Below are positions 8,778 to 17,565 of a stretch of DNA of 64,000 nucleotides, in pieces (positions within the stretch are counted from its first letter, which is position 1; each line of letters starts with the position of its first letter). The notes under the pieces were generated by a model. It made no database searches and was not told where the DNA came from. It worked only from the letters and a program-made list of their open reading frames with translations. Source of the stretch: Nitratireductor sp. GISD-1A_MAKvit (GTDB taxonomy: Bacteria > Pseudomonadota > Alphaproteobacteria > Rhizobiales > Rhizobiaceae); the NCBI RefSeq assembly GCF_040819555.1, contig NZ_CP161920.1, positions 3,223,001-3,287,000 of the forward strand. Direction: 5' to 3'. The translations under genes were made by a program, and so were the position numbers.

Positions 8778-11029
8778 GCTGCTGCGCCCCCGGCACCGAA
8801 ATGGCGCTGGAAGCCGAACAGGCGCGTGAAGCCGGTCCACGCGCCGAAGAACTTGTTCTCGCGAGCCGTTCTGTCGGAGACGGGCTGAAACAGACCGATC
8901 TTTCCGTTCCCGGCATTCATTGCGGCGCCTGCATTCAGACAATCGAAACCGCCCTCGGCAGGCTCGATGGCGTGGCGGGTGCGCGCGTCAATCTCTCCAC
9001 CAAGCGTGTCAGCGTGAAATGGCGAGAGGGGGCACTGCCGCCCATCATCGACACGCTGAACAGGCTCGGCTACGCCGCCCACCTTTTCGACAGTGTGGAA
9101 ACCGGCAGGGACCCCGTTCTCTCCCAGCTCATCCGCGCCGTCGCGGTATCCGGCTTTGCCGCCGGCAACATCATGCTTCTTTCCGTCTCCGTCTGGTCAG
9201 GTGCCGAACAGGCAACGCGCGATCTCTTTCACTGGCTGTCCGCGCTGATCGCCCTGCCCGCGCTGGTGTTTGCCGGTGGCATTTTCTACCGCTCGGCCCT
9301 CAATGCGCTCCGCCACGGACGCATGAACATGGATGTACCCATCGCGCTTGGCATCTCGCTGGCCTATGGGCTCAGCCTCTACGAGACCGTCAACAGCGGC
9401 CAGCATGCCTATTTCGATGCGTCCGTTTCGCTTCTCTTCTTCCTGTTGATCGGCCGCACGCTCGACCACGTGATGCGCGAGCGCGCCCGCACCGCCGTAA
9501 AGGGGCTCGCGCGTCTCGCGCCACGCGGTGCACTGGTCATTGCCGCAGATGGTGGACGCGAATACCTGCCCTTGCCGGAGATCACGCCCGGCATGACGCT
9601 GATCGTGGCGGCCGGTGAACGCGTGCCCGTCGATGGCGTGGTCATAAGCGGCCTGTCTGAGCTCGACTGCTCCATGGCCACCGGCGAAAGCGCGCCGCAA
9701 CCGGTAAGACCCGGTGCGGATGTGCGCGCCGGCATGCTCAACCTCACCCAGCCGTTGACCGTCGAAGCAACCGCCACCGCCGACACCTCCTTCCTTGCCG
9801 AGATGATGCGCCTGATGGAGGCCGCCGAAGGCGGGCGCGCGCGCTATCGCCGACTGGCAGACCGCGCCTCCGCACTTTATTCGCCCCTCGTTCATGCCAC
9901 CGCCTTCCTCACCTTTCTGGGCTGGATGGTGGCAAGCGGCGACTGGCACCGCGCCATCACCATCGCCATCGCCGTGCTCATCATCACCTGTCCCTGCGCG
10001 CTCGGTCTCGCCGTTCCCATCGTTCAGGTGGTCGCCGCGCGGCGCCTTTTTGAAAACGGCATCATGGTCAAGGATGGCGCGGCGATGGAACGCTTCGCCC
10101 AAGTCGACACCGCCGTCTTCGACAAGACCGGCACACTGACGCTCGGCATCCCCGAACTGCGCAATGCCTTTGATGTCACACCGCAGGCGCTCGCCACCGC
10201 CGCCGCCCTTGCCGCGCATTCCCGTCACCCCTTATCGCGCGCCATTCTGCGCGCCGCCGGTTCGGTGCGAGCGACTGACGCGTTCGACAGTGTCGAGGAA
10301 ATTCCCGGCCTCGGCATCGAAGCCCGCGCGGGCGAGACCGTCTGGCGGCTTGGCCGTGCAGGGTGGTCGCTCGGCAGCCCGAATGCGCATGAGAATCACG
10401 CGGGCGGCACAGTCCTTTCCTGCAATGGCGAGAAATATGCCACGTTCCGTTTCGAGGACCGGCTTCGCCCCGGGGCGAAAGAGGCAATTTCTCACCTGAA
10501 AGAAAACGGCGTCGCCGTCGAAATCATCTCCGGGGACAGCGCCGAACAGGTGAGCGACATCGCTGCCAGGCTGAGCGTGGATCACTTTCAGGCAAGCGTC
10601 CTTCCCGGCGACAAGCTTGAGCGCATGCGTGCGCTCGCTTCCGAAGGCCGCAAGGTTCTGATGGTCGGCGACGGGCTGAACGACGCCCCCGCCCTCGCCG
10701 CCGCGCATGTCTCCATGGCGCCTGCCACGGCGGCAGACATTGGCCGCAACGCCGCCGATTTCGTTTTCCTGCGCGAGACCATGCTGGCCGTGCCGCTTGC
10801 CCGTGACGTGTCGCGCCGCGCCGGCCGTCTGATCCGGCAGAATTTCGGCCTCGCCATTGCCTACAATGTTCTGGCCGTGCCGATCGCCGTTCTCGGCCAT
10901 GTCACGCCGCTGGTGGCGGCCATTGCCATGTCGCTCTCTTCGCTGGTCGTGATCGGCAATGCGCTGCGCCTGCGCGCTGGCAGTCGTCACGGCATGACCG
11001 GGCAATCCCATGTCGAGGCAACGCAATGA
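8774..11029 (+). CDS. ccoI: Copper-translocating P1B-type ATPase CcoI (FixI)
   Basis: Inner-membrane copper exporter dedicated to delivering copper to the cbb3 oxidase. 751 residues: an N-terminal MSCC, a heavy-metal-associated domain with Cys50/Cys53 in GIHCGAC, membrane helices, TGES, the transmembrane copper motif TCPCALG at about 405-411, the phosphorylation site DKTGTLT at about 450, and GDGLND. Starts inside the ccoH stop codon, and ccoS starts inside its own stop codon. Confidence 0.97.
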   Translation: MSCCAPGTEMALEAEQAREAGPRAEELVLASRSVGDGLKQTDLSVPGIHCGACIQTIETALGRLDGVAGARVNLSTKRVSVKWREGALPPIIDTLNRLGYAAHLFDSVETGRDPVLSQLIRAVAVSGFAAGNIMLLSVSVWSGAEQATRDLFHWLSALIALPALVFAGGIFYRSALNALRHGRMNMDVPIALGISLAYGLSLYETVNSGQHAYFDASVSLLFFLLIGRTLDHVMRERARTAVKGLARLAPRGALVIAADGGREYLPLPEITPGMTLIVAAGERVPVDGVVISGLSELDCSMATGESAPQPVRPGADVRAGMLNLTQPLTVEATATADTSFLAEMMRLMEAAEGGRARYRRLADRASALYSPLVHATAFLTFLGWMVASGDWHRAITIAIAVLIITCPCALGLAVPIVQVVAARRLFENGIMVKDGAAMERFAQVDTAVFDKTGTLTLGIPELRNAFDVTPQALATAAALAAHSRHPLSRAILRAAGSVRATDAFDSVEEIPGLGIEARAGETVWRLGRAGWSLGSPNAHENHAGGTVLSCNGEKYATFRFEDRLRPGAKEAISHLKENGVAVEIISGDSAEQVSDIAARLSVDHFQASVLPGDKLERMRALASEGRKVLMVGDGLNDAPALAAAHVSMAPATAADIGRNAADFVFLRETMLAVPLARDVSRRAGRLIRQNFGLAIAYNVLAVPIAVLGHVTPLVAAIAMSLSSLVVIGNALRLRAGSRHGMTGQSHVEATQ

Positions 11030-11193
11030 CCAATCTCGTGGTGCTGATCCCGATAGCGCTTTTTCTGGGAGCCGCCGGCCTCGCCGCCTTCCTCTGGTCG
11101 CTCAAGAGCGGCCAGTATGACGACCTCGACGGCGCGGCCGAGCGCATCCTGATCGAAGACGAGCCATCTCATCAGCGGGAAGACAGCCCCTGA
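11026..11193 (+). CDS. ccoS: cbb3 oxidase maturation protein CcoS (FixS)
   Basis: 55-residue protein, MTNLVVLIPIALFLGAAGL onward: one membrane helix at about 4-25, then the family motif LKSGQYDDLDGAAERIL. CcoS is needed for cofactor insertion into cbb3. The ATG overlaps the ccoI stop (ATGA). It is the last gene of the ccoGHIS unit. Confidence 0.95.
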   Translation: MTNLVVLIPIALFLGAAGLAAFLWSLKSGQYDDLDGAAERILIEDEPSHQREDSP

Positions 11194-11266
11194 GCCTCTG
11201 TCGCTGGACGCGGTCACGCCACATCACTACATGTGAGCGATCTGAATTGCCTTTCTGGAGTTTCAC

Positions 11267-11680
11267 ATGGCGATCCGCATCAAAGCAAAGACCTATGGCC
11301 CCTTCACCACAGCCATCGGCCCCGGCAAGGTGATCCATGTCGACACCGCGCCTAAACAGAATGTCGCCATCACCTCGCCTTCCACGGAAGAGGCTGGCAC
11401 GCCCGTCGACTTCATGATCTCCGCGCTCGGTGCCTGCCTTGCTCTCTCCTTCCATCACGCCGCGCAGGAGATGAAGATCGATGTCGGGCAGGTCTCTGTC
11501 GAGGTTTCCGGCAAGAAGGCCGAGGATCTGCCCGACCGCATCGGCAGCTATGACGCCACCGTTTCGCTCGACACAATGCCCGGCGAGGAAGAGTGCGCGG
11601 AGCTCATCAAGCGCGCCAAGGCCCGCTGCACTGTCTCCAATTCGCTGAATGGCGAAGTCACCATGAAGATGGCGGGCTGA
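11267..11680 (+). CDS. OsmC-family peroxiredoxin-like protein
   Basis: 137 residues of the OsmC/Ohr fold. The two characteristic cysteines are Cys57 (ISALGACLALSF) and Cys121 (RAKARCTVSNSL), the pair used by this superfamily to reduce peroxides. ATG 11267 follows a TGGAG ribosome binding site by 7 bases. The specific subfamily and substrate cannot be assigned by eye; the spacing fits general OsmC rather than Ohr. Stands alone after ccoS. Confidence 0.85.
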   Translation: MAIRIKAKTYGPFTTAIGPGKVIHVDTAPKQNVAITSPSTEEAGTPVDFMISALGACLALSFHHAAQEMKIDVGQVSVEVSGKKAEDLPDRIGSYDATVSLDTMPGEEECAELIKRAKARCTVSNSLNGEVTMKMAG

Positions 11681-11767
11681 CGCCGTTTCAATCTTCAAAT
11701 CATTGACGACGCCCTCCCCTTCTCCCATACAGAAGCCGCCTTGCGGCAAACCATGGGAGGCAGGTGC

Positions 11768-12565
11768 ATGAACTTCACGCGTGTGAACGGCGTCGTCATT
11801 CATCACGAAATACGCGGAACGGTCGGCAAGCCGGTTCTCGTGTTTTCCAATTCGCTCGGAACCGATTTTCGCATCTGGGATGCCGTCGTTGAACGGCTGG
11901 AAGCCGACTACCGCATCGTCCTTTATGACAAGCGCGGCCATGGTCTCTCCGAAGCCACGCCTCAGCCCTATGCGCTGACGGATCACGTCGACGATCTCGC
12001 AGCCCTGCTCGGTCATCTCGACATCACAGGCGCGACCATCGTCGGCCTGTCCGTTGGCGGCATGATCGCGCAGGGGCTTGCCGCGCGCTGGCCGCATCTC
12101 GTCTCCCGCCTCGTGCTCTGCGACACGGGCCATAGAATAGGCCACGACGATCTGTGGAACAGCCGGATCGATGCCGTAAACGAAAAAGGCATCGCATCCA
12201 TTGCGGACGGTATTCTCCAGCGCTGGTTCACGCCCTCTTTCCGCGCACCGGACAACGATGCTTTCGTCGGCTACACGGCCATGCTCACCCGCACCACGGT
12301 CGATGGCTATGCCGGCACGTGCTCGGCCCTGCGTGACGCCGATCTCACCGAATCCACCCGCGCCCTGAAGCTACCCACGCTCTGCATCGTCGGCGATCAG
12401 GACGGCTCAACCCCACCCGATCTGGTGCGGGAACTCGCGGACCTCATCGAAGGTGCCCGCTTCGAAATCATTGCAGATGCCGGCCACCTGCCCTGTATCG
12501 AACAGCCCGAGGCGACTGCCGCCCTGATTGCAGATTTTCTGCGCGAAACAACACCCAACGCCTGA
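11768..12565 (+). CDS. pcaD: 3-oxoadipate enol-lactonase-like alpha/beta hydrolase
   Basis: 265-residue alpha/beta hydrolase most like PcaD, which opens 3-oxoadipate enol-lactone in the beta-ketoadipate pathway. Nucleophile elbow GLSVGG (Ser95), acid in VGDQDGSTPP and His in DAGHLPCIEQP are visible, as are SNSLGTDFRIW and YDKRGHGLS, typical of PcaD. The frame opens at 11741, but ATG 11768 is used because GGGAGG lies just upstream. No other pca genes are nearby, so the exact substrate is uncertain. Confidence 0.75.
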   Translation: MNFTRVNGVVIHHEIRGTVGKPVLVFSNSLGTDFRIWDAVVERLEADYRIVLYDKRGHGLSEATPQPYALTDHVDDLAALLGHLDITGATIVGLSVGGMIAQGLAARWPHLVSRLVLCDTGHRIGHDDLWNSRIDAVNEKGIASIADGILQRWFTPSFRAPDNDAFVGYTAMLTRTTVDGYAGTCSALRDADLTESTRALKLPTLCIVGDQDGSTPPDLVRELADLIEGARFEIIADAGHLPCIEQPEATAALIADFLRETTPNA

Positions 12566-12605
12566 GCCGCCGCGCCCCGCATATAGGATGACAAGAGGAC
12601 TCTGA

Positions 12606-14678
12606 ATGAGCGACACCGTAAAGATCACCCGCGACAATGGCATTGCCGTCCTCACCCTCGACAATCCGCCGGTCAATGCACTCGGCCACGCGCTGCGCGC
12701 ACCGCTCTTCGAGGCGCTTGGCGAGATGAATGCAGACGATGCGGTTCAGGCCATCGTCATCACCTGCGCGGGTCGCACCTTCATTGCCGGTGCCGACATT
12801 TCCGAGTTCGGCAAGCCGCCGAAGGAGCCAAGCCTTCCCGACCTGATCGAAAAGCTGGAAAGCATCGACAAGCCCACCATCGCCGCGATCCATGGCACCG
12901 CACTTGGCGGTGGGCTGGAGCTGGCACTCGGCTGCCACTACCGTATTGCAGACAGGTCCGCGATGATCGGCCTGCCCGAGGTGAATCTCGGCCTCATTCC
13001 CGGTGCCGGTGGCACGGTGCGCCTGCCGCGTCTGGTCGGGCCAGAAGCCGCGCTGAAGATGATCGTTTCCGGAAAGCCCATCGGCATGGGCGAAGCCGCC
13101 CGGCTCGGTGCCGTCGACCGCGTGGCCGAGAGCGACCTTCTGGCCGAGGCCGTGGCCTTCGCCCGCGACATGGCGGCATCCGGGAAGCCGCACATCCATA
13201 TCCGCGCGCGCACCGAAAAACTTGCCGTCGAGCTCGCCGCCTTCGATGAGGCCGTGAAGGCAGCGACGAAAAAAGCGCGCGGTCTCATCGCGCCGCACAC
13301 GGCGGCAGAAGCCGTCCGCAACGCCATCACCATGGAGTTCGACGCAGCACTCGACCGCGAACGCGAGCTCTTTCTGGAGCGCCGCGACAGCGAAGAATCC
13401 GCCGCCCAGCGCCATCTCTTCTTCGCCACCCGCGAGGCAACCCGCGTGCCCGGCATTCCCCGCGAGACCGAGGTACGAAAGATCGCGCGCGCCGGCGTCA
13501 TCGGTGCCGGCACCATGGGTGCGGGCATAGCGATGGCGCTCGCCAATGGCGGCATTCCCGTCACCATTCTGGAGATGAACGAGGACGCCATCGCGCGCGG
13601 TCTCGCCCACATCGACAAGACCTATTCGGGATCGGTAAAGCGCGGCTCCATCACGGCTGAGGAAAAAGAGGCCCGCACGGGGCGCATCTCCGGCACCACC
13701 CACTATGCCGACCTTGCCGATTGCGACATCGTCATCGAGGCCGTGTTCGAGGATATGGGCGTCAAACGCCAGGTCTTCACCGCGCTCGACGGCGTGCTGA
13801 AGCCCGGCGCCATACTCGCCTCCAACACTTCCTATCTCGATGTGAACGAGATCGCCGCCACCACGAAGCGTCCGCAGGATGTGGTCGGCCTCCACTTTTT
13901 CTCGCCCGCCCATGTGATGAAACTTCTGGAGATCGTGCGCGGCGAAGAGACAGCCCCCGATGTCATCAAGACGGCGCTCGCGCTCGCCCGAAAAATCGGC
14001 AAGGTTCCGGTCGTGGTCGGCGTGTGCAACGGCTTTGTGGGCAACCGCATGCTCGCCGCCCGGCGCGAGCAGAACGAGGACCTGCTCCTTTCCGGCGCGA
14101 CGCCCGAACAGGTGGATAAGGTTTTCACCGATTTCGGCTGGCCCATGGGTCCGTTCCAGATGGTCGACCTCGCCGGTCTCGACATCAGCTGGAAGCACCG
14201 TCAGTCGCAGGGCCTAACCGCCCCCATCGCCGACACGCTGTGCGAGGCCGGCCATTTCGGCCAGAAGTCCGGGCGCGGCTTCTATCTCTATGAGGAAGGC
14301 TCCCGCACACCAAAGCCCGATCCCTTCGTTCAGGAGCTTATCGAGAAGAAGGCCGCCGAGCTTGGCATCGAACGCCGCGAAGTCAGTGCGGATGAAATCA
14401 CCGAGCGCACCCTCTACCCGATGATCAACGAGGGTGCAAAAATCCTCGAAGAACGCATCGCCGCCCGCGCCTCCGACATCGACGTCGTCTGGGTCAATGG
14501 CTATGGTTTCCCGGTCGCCAGGGGCGGGCCGATGTTCTGGGCCGAGCGCTTCGGCATCAAGACCATCGTCGAGCGGCTGGAGCACTGGCACCGAAAGACC
14601 GGCAATCCCGTCTTCGAGCCCGCTCCCATCCTGCGTAAGCTCGCGCTGACAGGCGGTGGATTCGGCGATCTCGTCTAG
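12606..14678 (+). CDS. 3-hydroxyacyl-CoA dehydrogenase / enoyl-CoA hydratase (FadB/FadJ type)
   Basis: 690-residue bifunctional beta-oxidation enzyme. N-terminal crotonase domain with FIAGADISEF, oxyanion loop HGTALGGGLELAL and LPEVNLGLIPGAGG carrying both catalytic glutamates. From about residue 297 an NAD-binding domain with GVIGAGTMGAGIA, then two C-terminal 3-hydroxyacyl-CoA dehydrogenase domains with HFFSPAHVMKLLE, GFVGNRM and NEGAKILEE. At 690 residues it is shorter than E. coli FadB (729). No thiolase follows. ATG 12606 has AGAGGACTCTGA upstream. Confidence 0.93.
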   Translation: MSDTVKITRDNGIAVLTLDNPPVNALGHALRAPLFEALGEMNADDAVQAIVITCAGRTFIAGADISEFGKPPKEPSLPDLIEKLESIDKPTIAAIHGTALGGGLELALGCHYRIADRSAMIGLPEVNLGLIPGAGGTVRLPRLVGPEAALKMIVSGKPIGMGEAARLGAVDRVAESDLLAEAVAFARDMAASGKPHIHIRARTEKLAVELAAFDEAVKAATKKARGLIAPHTAAEAVRNAITMEFDAALDRERELFLERRDSEESAAQRHLFFATREATRVPGIPRETEVRKIARAGVIGAGTMGAGIAMALANGGIPVTILEMNEDAIARGLAHIDKTYSGSVKRGSITAEEKEARTGRISGTTHYADLADCDIVIEAVFEDMGVKRQVFTALDGVLKPGAILASNTSYLDVNEIAATTKRPQDVVGLHFFSPAHVMKLLEIVRGEETAPDVIKTALALARKIGKVPVVVGVCNGFVGNRMLAARREQNEDLLLSGATPEQVDKVFTDFGWPMGPFQMVDLAGLDISWKHRQSQGLTAPIADTLCEAGHFGQKSGRGFYLYEEGSRTPKPDPFVQELIEKKAAELGIERREVSADEITERTLYPMINEGAKILEERIAARASDIDVVWVNGYGFPVARGGPMFWAERFGIKTIVERLEHWHRKTGNPVFEPAPILRKLALTGGGFGDLV

Positions 14679-14718
14679 GCAATTGCGCCCCTATAACGTG
14701 TCACAAGTGAGGAAAACC

Positions 14719-15057
14719 ATGGATATCAAGAAGATCTCGGACGACTACGCGGTGTCACCGCAGATCGCACCCGAAGATATCGCCGCCATCAAACAGGCCG
14801 GATACAAGAGCATCGTCTGCAACCGGCCGGACGGCGAGGATGCCGGCCAGCCCGCGGTCGAGACCATTTCAAAGGCTGCCGAAGAAGCGGGCCTCGCCTT
14901 CCGCCATGTGCCGGTCGTCTCCGGTGCCATGACGCTCGACGATGTGACAGACATGGCAGCGGCCCTCAAGGAACTGCCCGGCCCGGTCTTCGCCTATTGC
15001 CGCAGCGGCACGCGCTCGGCCAATCTCTACGGCATCATCCGCGAACGCGGTCTTTGA
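14719..15057 (+). CDS. TIGR01244-family phosphatase/sulfurtransferase-like protein
   Basis: 112-residue cytosolic protein with the dual-specificity-phosphatase-like core. Cys and Arg of the loop AYCRSGTRSANL (CxxGxxR) and FRHVPVVSGAMT are typical of the TIGR01244/Blh N-terminal family, often linked with sulfide or metallo-lactamase genes. Here it stands alone. ATG 14719 is chosen (AGTGAGGAAAACC upstream) over a frame opening at 14656. The biological substrate is unknown. Confidence 0.8.
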   Translation: MDIKKISDDYAVSPQIAPEDIAAIKQAGYKSIVCNRPDGEDAGQPAVETISKAAEEAGLAFRHVPVVSGAMTLDDVTDMAAALKELPGPVFAYCRSGTRSANLYGIIRERGL

Positions 15058-15143
15058 GGGTTAGTATCGATCGCTATCGGCTGCGGAGATAAGTAGACCG
15101 GCTTCCGGCCTCCTCACTCCGCTGCTCTATATTGCGTTTTAAG

Positions 15144-15407
15144 CTACTTCTTATCATCGAAAGCGCTTATGTTAGAAAACAAGTACCCGATAAATGCGCC
15201 AACAAGCGCAGCACTTGTTTCCCCACCGATGTAATTTCCAGTTGCTAAAATAACAATCCCAGGGATGAACATCGCTGCAGCCGTAAATTGAACAATACGA
15301 ACACCAATACCCTTTTGTGTATATTTTCTGTTTAAGAACACTACCAATATGACGAGTGGGAACACAATTGCCGATAAAATTTGAACCCACGCGATTGCGC
15401 ACTCCAT
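15144..15407 (-). CDS. Small multi-span membrane protein in an AT-rich islet
   Basis: 87 residues with three likely membrane helices at about 8-26, 38-57 and 63-82 and a short basic turn RKYTQKGIGVR. I do not recognise the family. The AT-rich sequence and codon use (many AAT, ATA, TTT, ACA codons) contrast sharply with the GC-rich neighbours. ATG 15407 is preceded by GGGGGAG at ideal distance. AT-rich upstream DNA (15420-15500) offers a TTGCGT-like -35 and TA-rich -10. The islet lies between a TIGR01244 gene and dctM, suggesting horizontal insertion of a single gene. Confidence 0.65.
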   Translation of the reverse strand: MECAIAWVQILSAIVFPLVILVVFLNRKYTQKGIGVRIVQFTAAAMFIPGIVILATGNYIGGETSAALVGAFIGYLFSNISAFDDKK

Positions 15408-15533
15408 ATTTTCTCCCCCTACCTATAATTTTAGTACGTTTTAATATTAAATAAAAATTAACGCAATAATAGATTAATATTTACCTAACACGACTTCATT
15501 ATTAAAAATTTTATGCGTATAAATTCACCCTCA

Positions 15534-16856
15534 TCAGTAAAGCCAGCGCATCAGGAACAGCGAGATCGCCGGGAAGAGCGTCAGGAGCGCCACGCGCACA
15601 ATGTCGCTGATCACGAAGGGCATCACACCACGATAGGTGGCCGAGATCGGCGTGTCCTTCGCCATTGAATTGAGCACGAAAAGGTTCATGCCCACCGGCG
15701 GCGTGATCAGCCCAACCTCCACCACGATCAGAACGAGAATGCCGAACCAGATGGCAAACTCTTCCGGCCCCAGCCCGAAATCGAGAACCGTCACGATGGG
15801 GAAGAAGATCGGGATGGTGAGCAGGATCATCGACAGCGAATCCATAACGCAGCCAAACACGAGATAAAGCAGCAGGATCAGCGTCAGCACCATCCACGGG
15901 CTGTAACCCTGCTCGCTCACGAATGCCGCCATCTGCTGCGGCACCTGCGCCAGCGCCAGAAACGAGTTGTAGAAGCCTGCCCCCAGCACGATGAAAAAGA
16001 TCATCGCCGTGGCGGTTGCCGTGGCGAGGATCGATTCCACAAACGTCTCGCGGGTCAGCCCGCCATTGACGAGCGCGATCAGCCCGGTGCCGGCGGCCCC
16101 CACGGCAGCGCCTTCCGTCGGTGTGAAAACGCCAAGATAAATGCCGCCGACAACCGCCAGAAACACCACCAGCACCGGCCAGACATCGAGCAGCGCCCGC
16201 ATCCGCTCCGAATAGGGTGCGCGCTCGCGCGTTCCGGCCGAGTCCGGCCACAGCCGCACATAGATCGAGATCGCCAGCATATAGCCGAAGGCCGCCAGAA
16301 CGCCCGGCACGAAAGCGGCGACGAAAAGCTTGGCAATGTTCTGCTCGGTCAGGATCGCATAGATGACAAGGATCACCGATGGCGGAATGAGAATGCCGAG
16401 CGTGCCGCCTGCCGCCAGCGTTCCCGTGGCCAGCGCGCCGGAGTAGCCGTAGCGGCGCAGTTCCGGCAGCGCCACCTGGCTCATGGTGGCTGCCGTCGCC
16501 AGCGACGAACCGCAGATCGCACCAAAGCCCGCACACGCACCCACTGCCGCCATGGCAACACCGCCGCGCTTGTGCCCCATCCAGGTTTCAGCCGCCTTGA
16601 ACAGCGCCCGCGACATGCCGCCCAGCGTTGCAAACTGCCCCATCAGCAGAAACAGCGGAACGATGGAGAGCGAGTAGCCGGAAAAGGTCGAATAGGTTTC
16701 GTTCTTCAGCTTGGCGAGCACAGGCGTGACATTGCCGAAGACGATCCAGCTTCCGCCCAGCCCGCACAGGAGCATCGCCAGACCGATGGGCAGGCGCAGA
16801 AAGATAAGAAGCAGGAGAAGCGGAAAGGACCAGAGGCCGATTTCAAGATTGGTCAA
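15534..16856 (-). CDS. dctM: TRAP transporter large permease subunit
   Basis: 440-residue multi-spanning DctM-family permease that imports substrate using the sodium gradient. Begins LTNLEIGLWSFPLLLLLIFL and contains AICGSSLATAATMSQVALPE and GTLGILIPPSVILVIY, strong family signatures. The start is inferred as TTG 16856, overlapping the TGA stop of the small permease gene (TTGA), which gives the usual size. The frame runs far upstream but that part is antisense to real coding sequence. Confidence 0.93.
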   Translation of the reverse strand: MTNLEIGLWSFPLLLLLIFLRLPIGLAMLLCGLGGSWIVFGNVTPVLAKLKNETYSTFSGYSLSIVPLFLLMGQFATLGGMSRALFKAAETWMGHKRGGVAMAAVGACAGFGAICGSSLATAATMSQVALPELRRYGYSGALATGTLAAGGTLGILIPPSVILVIYAILTEQNIAKLFVAAFVPGVLAAFGYMLAISIYVRLWPDSAGTRERAPYSERMRALLDVWPVLVVFLAVVGGIYLGVFTPTEGAAVGAAGTGLIALVNGGLTRETFVESILATATATAMIFFIVLGAGFYNSFLALAQVPQQMAAFVSEQGYSPWMVLTLILLLYLVFGCVMDSLSMILLTIPIFFPIVTVLDFGLGPEEFAIWFGILVLIVVEVGLITPPVGMNLFVLNSMAKDTPISATYRGVMPFVISDIVRVALLTLFPAISLFLMRWLY

Positions 16857-17383
16857 TGGACGCTCCCCTCTCCCGGCCTGGGCATGGGCGTGCCCACCTT
16901 GAGTTCGCGATAGCGCACGAGGATCATGTAGAACGATATGATCACCGCAATGACCGCTGCCACAAAACAGGCCGCATAGGGCCACCACAGCGGAAACTGG
17001 AGAATGAAGGTGGTCTCGCTGTAGCTCAGCTTGTCGAGCATGCCGTAATAGAGCTGGCGCGCGATCAGAACCAGCACCAGCGTCATGATGATCTCGGTCA
17101 CCAGATCGATCACGTGGTTCACGCTGGCGGGCAGAAATGTGGTGAAGATGTCCACCGTGGCATGGCCGCGATTGAGCTGACACCAGGGCAGAAATGCGAA
17201 CACCGCAAAGCCGACCCCGGCCTGCACGAGTTCGAAGTCACCGGGAACCGGGCCGAGACCGAGAAACACCAGCGCGCGGCCGGTGATGCTCGCAACGGTC
17301 ATGATGATGACCGCCGCCAGAACGATGCCGCCCAGAATGGCCATCACCCTGGCCAGCCAGACAACGATGATCGATAATCTCAT
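16853..17383 (-). CDS. dctQ: TRAP transporter small permease subunit
   Basis: 176-residue DctQ-type subunit with four membrane helices at about 10-33, 50-70, 88-108 and 131-155. FLPWCQLNRGHATVDIFT is the family motif. It partners DctM (overlapping stop/start) and the periplasmic binding protein encoded upstream at 17566-18615. About 180 bases and a terminator-like hairpin separate it from that gene, so it probably depends on read-through. Confidence 0.93.
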   Translation of the reverse strand: MRLSIIVVWLARVMAILGGIVLAAVIIMTVASITGRALVFLGLGPVPGDFELVQAGVGFAVFAFLPWCQLNRGHATVDIFTTFLPASVNHVIDLVTEIIMTLVLVLIARQLYYGMLDKLSYSETTFILQFPLWWPYAACFVAAVIAVIISFYMILVRYRELKVGTPMPRPGEGSVH

Positions 17384-17510
17384 GCCCCGTCCCGTTCCAT
17401 CTCGCGTCCCATGGCGTTCCTGCCTGGTTTTGTCATTGTTGCGCCGGGCCTGAAAACGTTAGCCAGCGGTTGCTGCCTTCGCAAGCTTGGCCTCCACACA
17501 ATAGCGTGTC

Positions 17511-17543
17511 CCAAAAAACGGGGCAGGCCTTGCAGCCTGCCCC
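17511..17543 (-). terminator. Rho-independent terminator after dctP
   Basis: On the minus strand a 9-bp stem (GGGGCAGGC / GCCTGCCCC; arms 17535-17543 and 17520-17528, 6-base loop) is followed by a run of six T. It begins 23 bases after the dctP stop and lies upstream of dctQ, so it should make the binding protein more abundant than the permeases. Confidence 0.85.
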
Positions 17544-17565
17544 GTCTCATCTGGTCGGTTCAGCC

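Noticed and set aside
12468..14198. 576-residue minus-strand open frame
   Set aside because: Antisense to the FadB-type gene; translation is low in hydrophobic patterning and has no motif.
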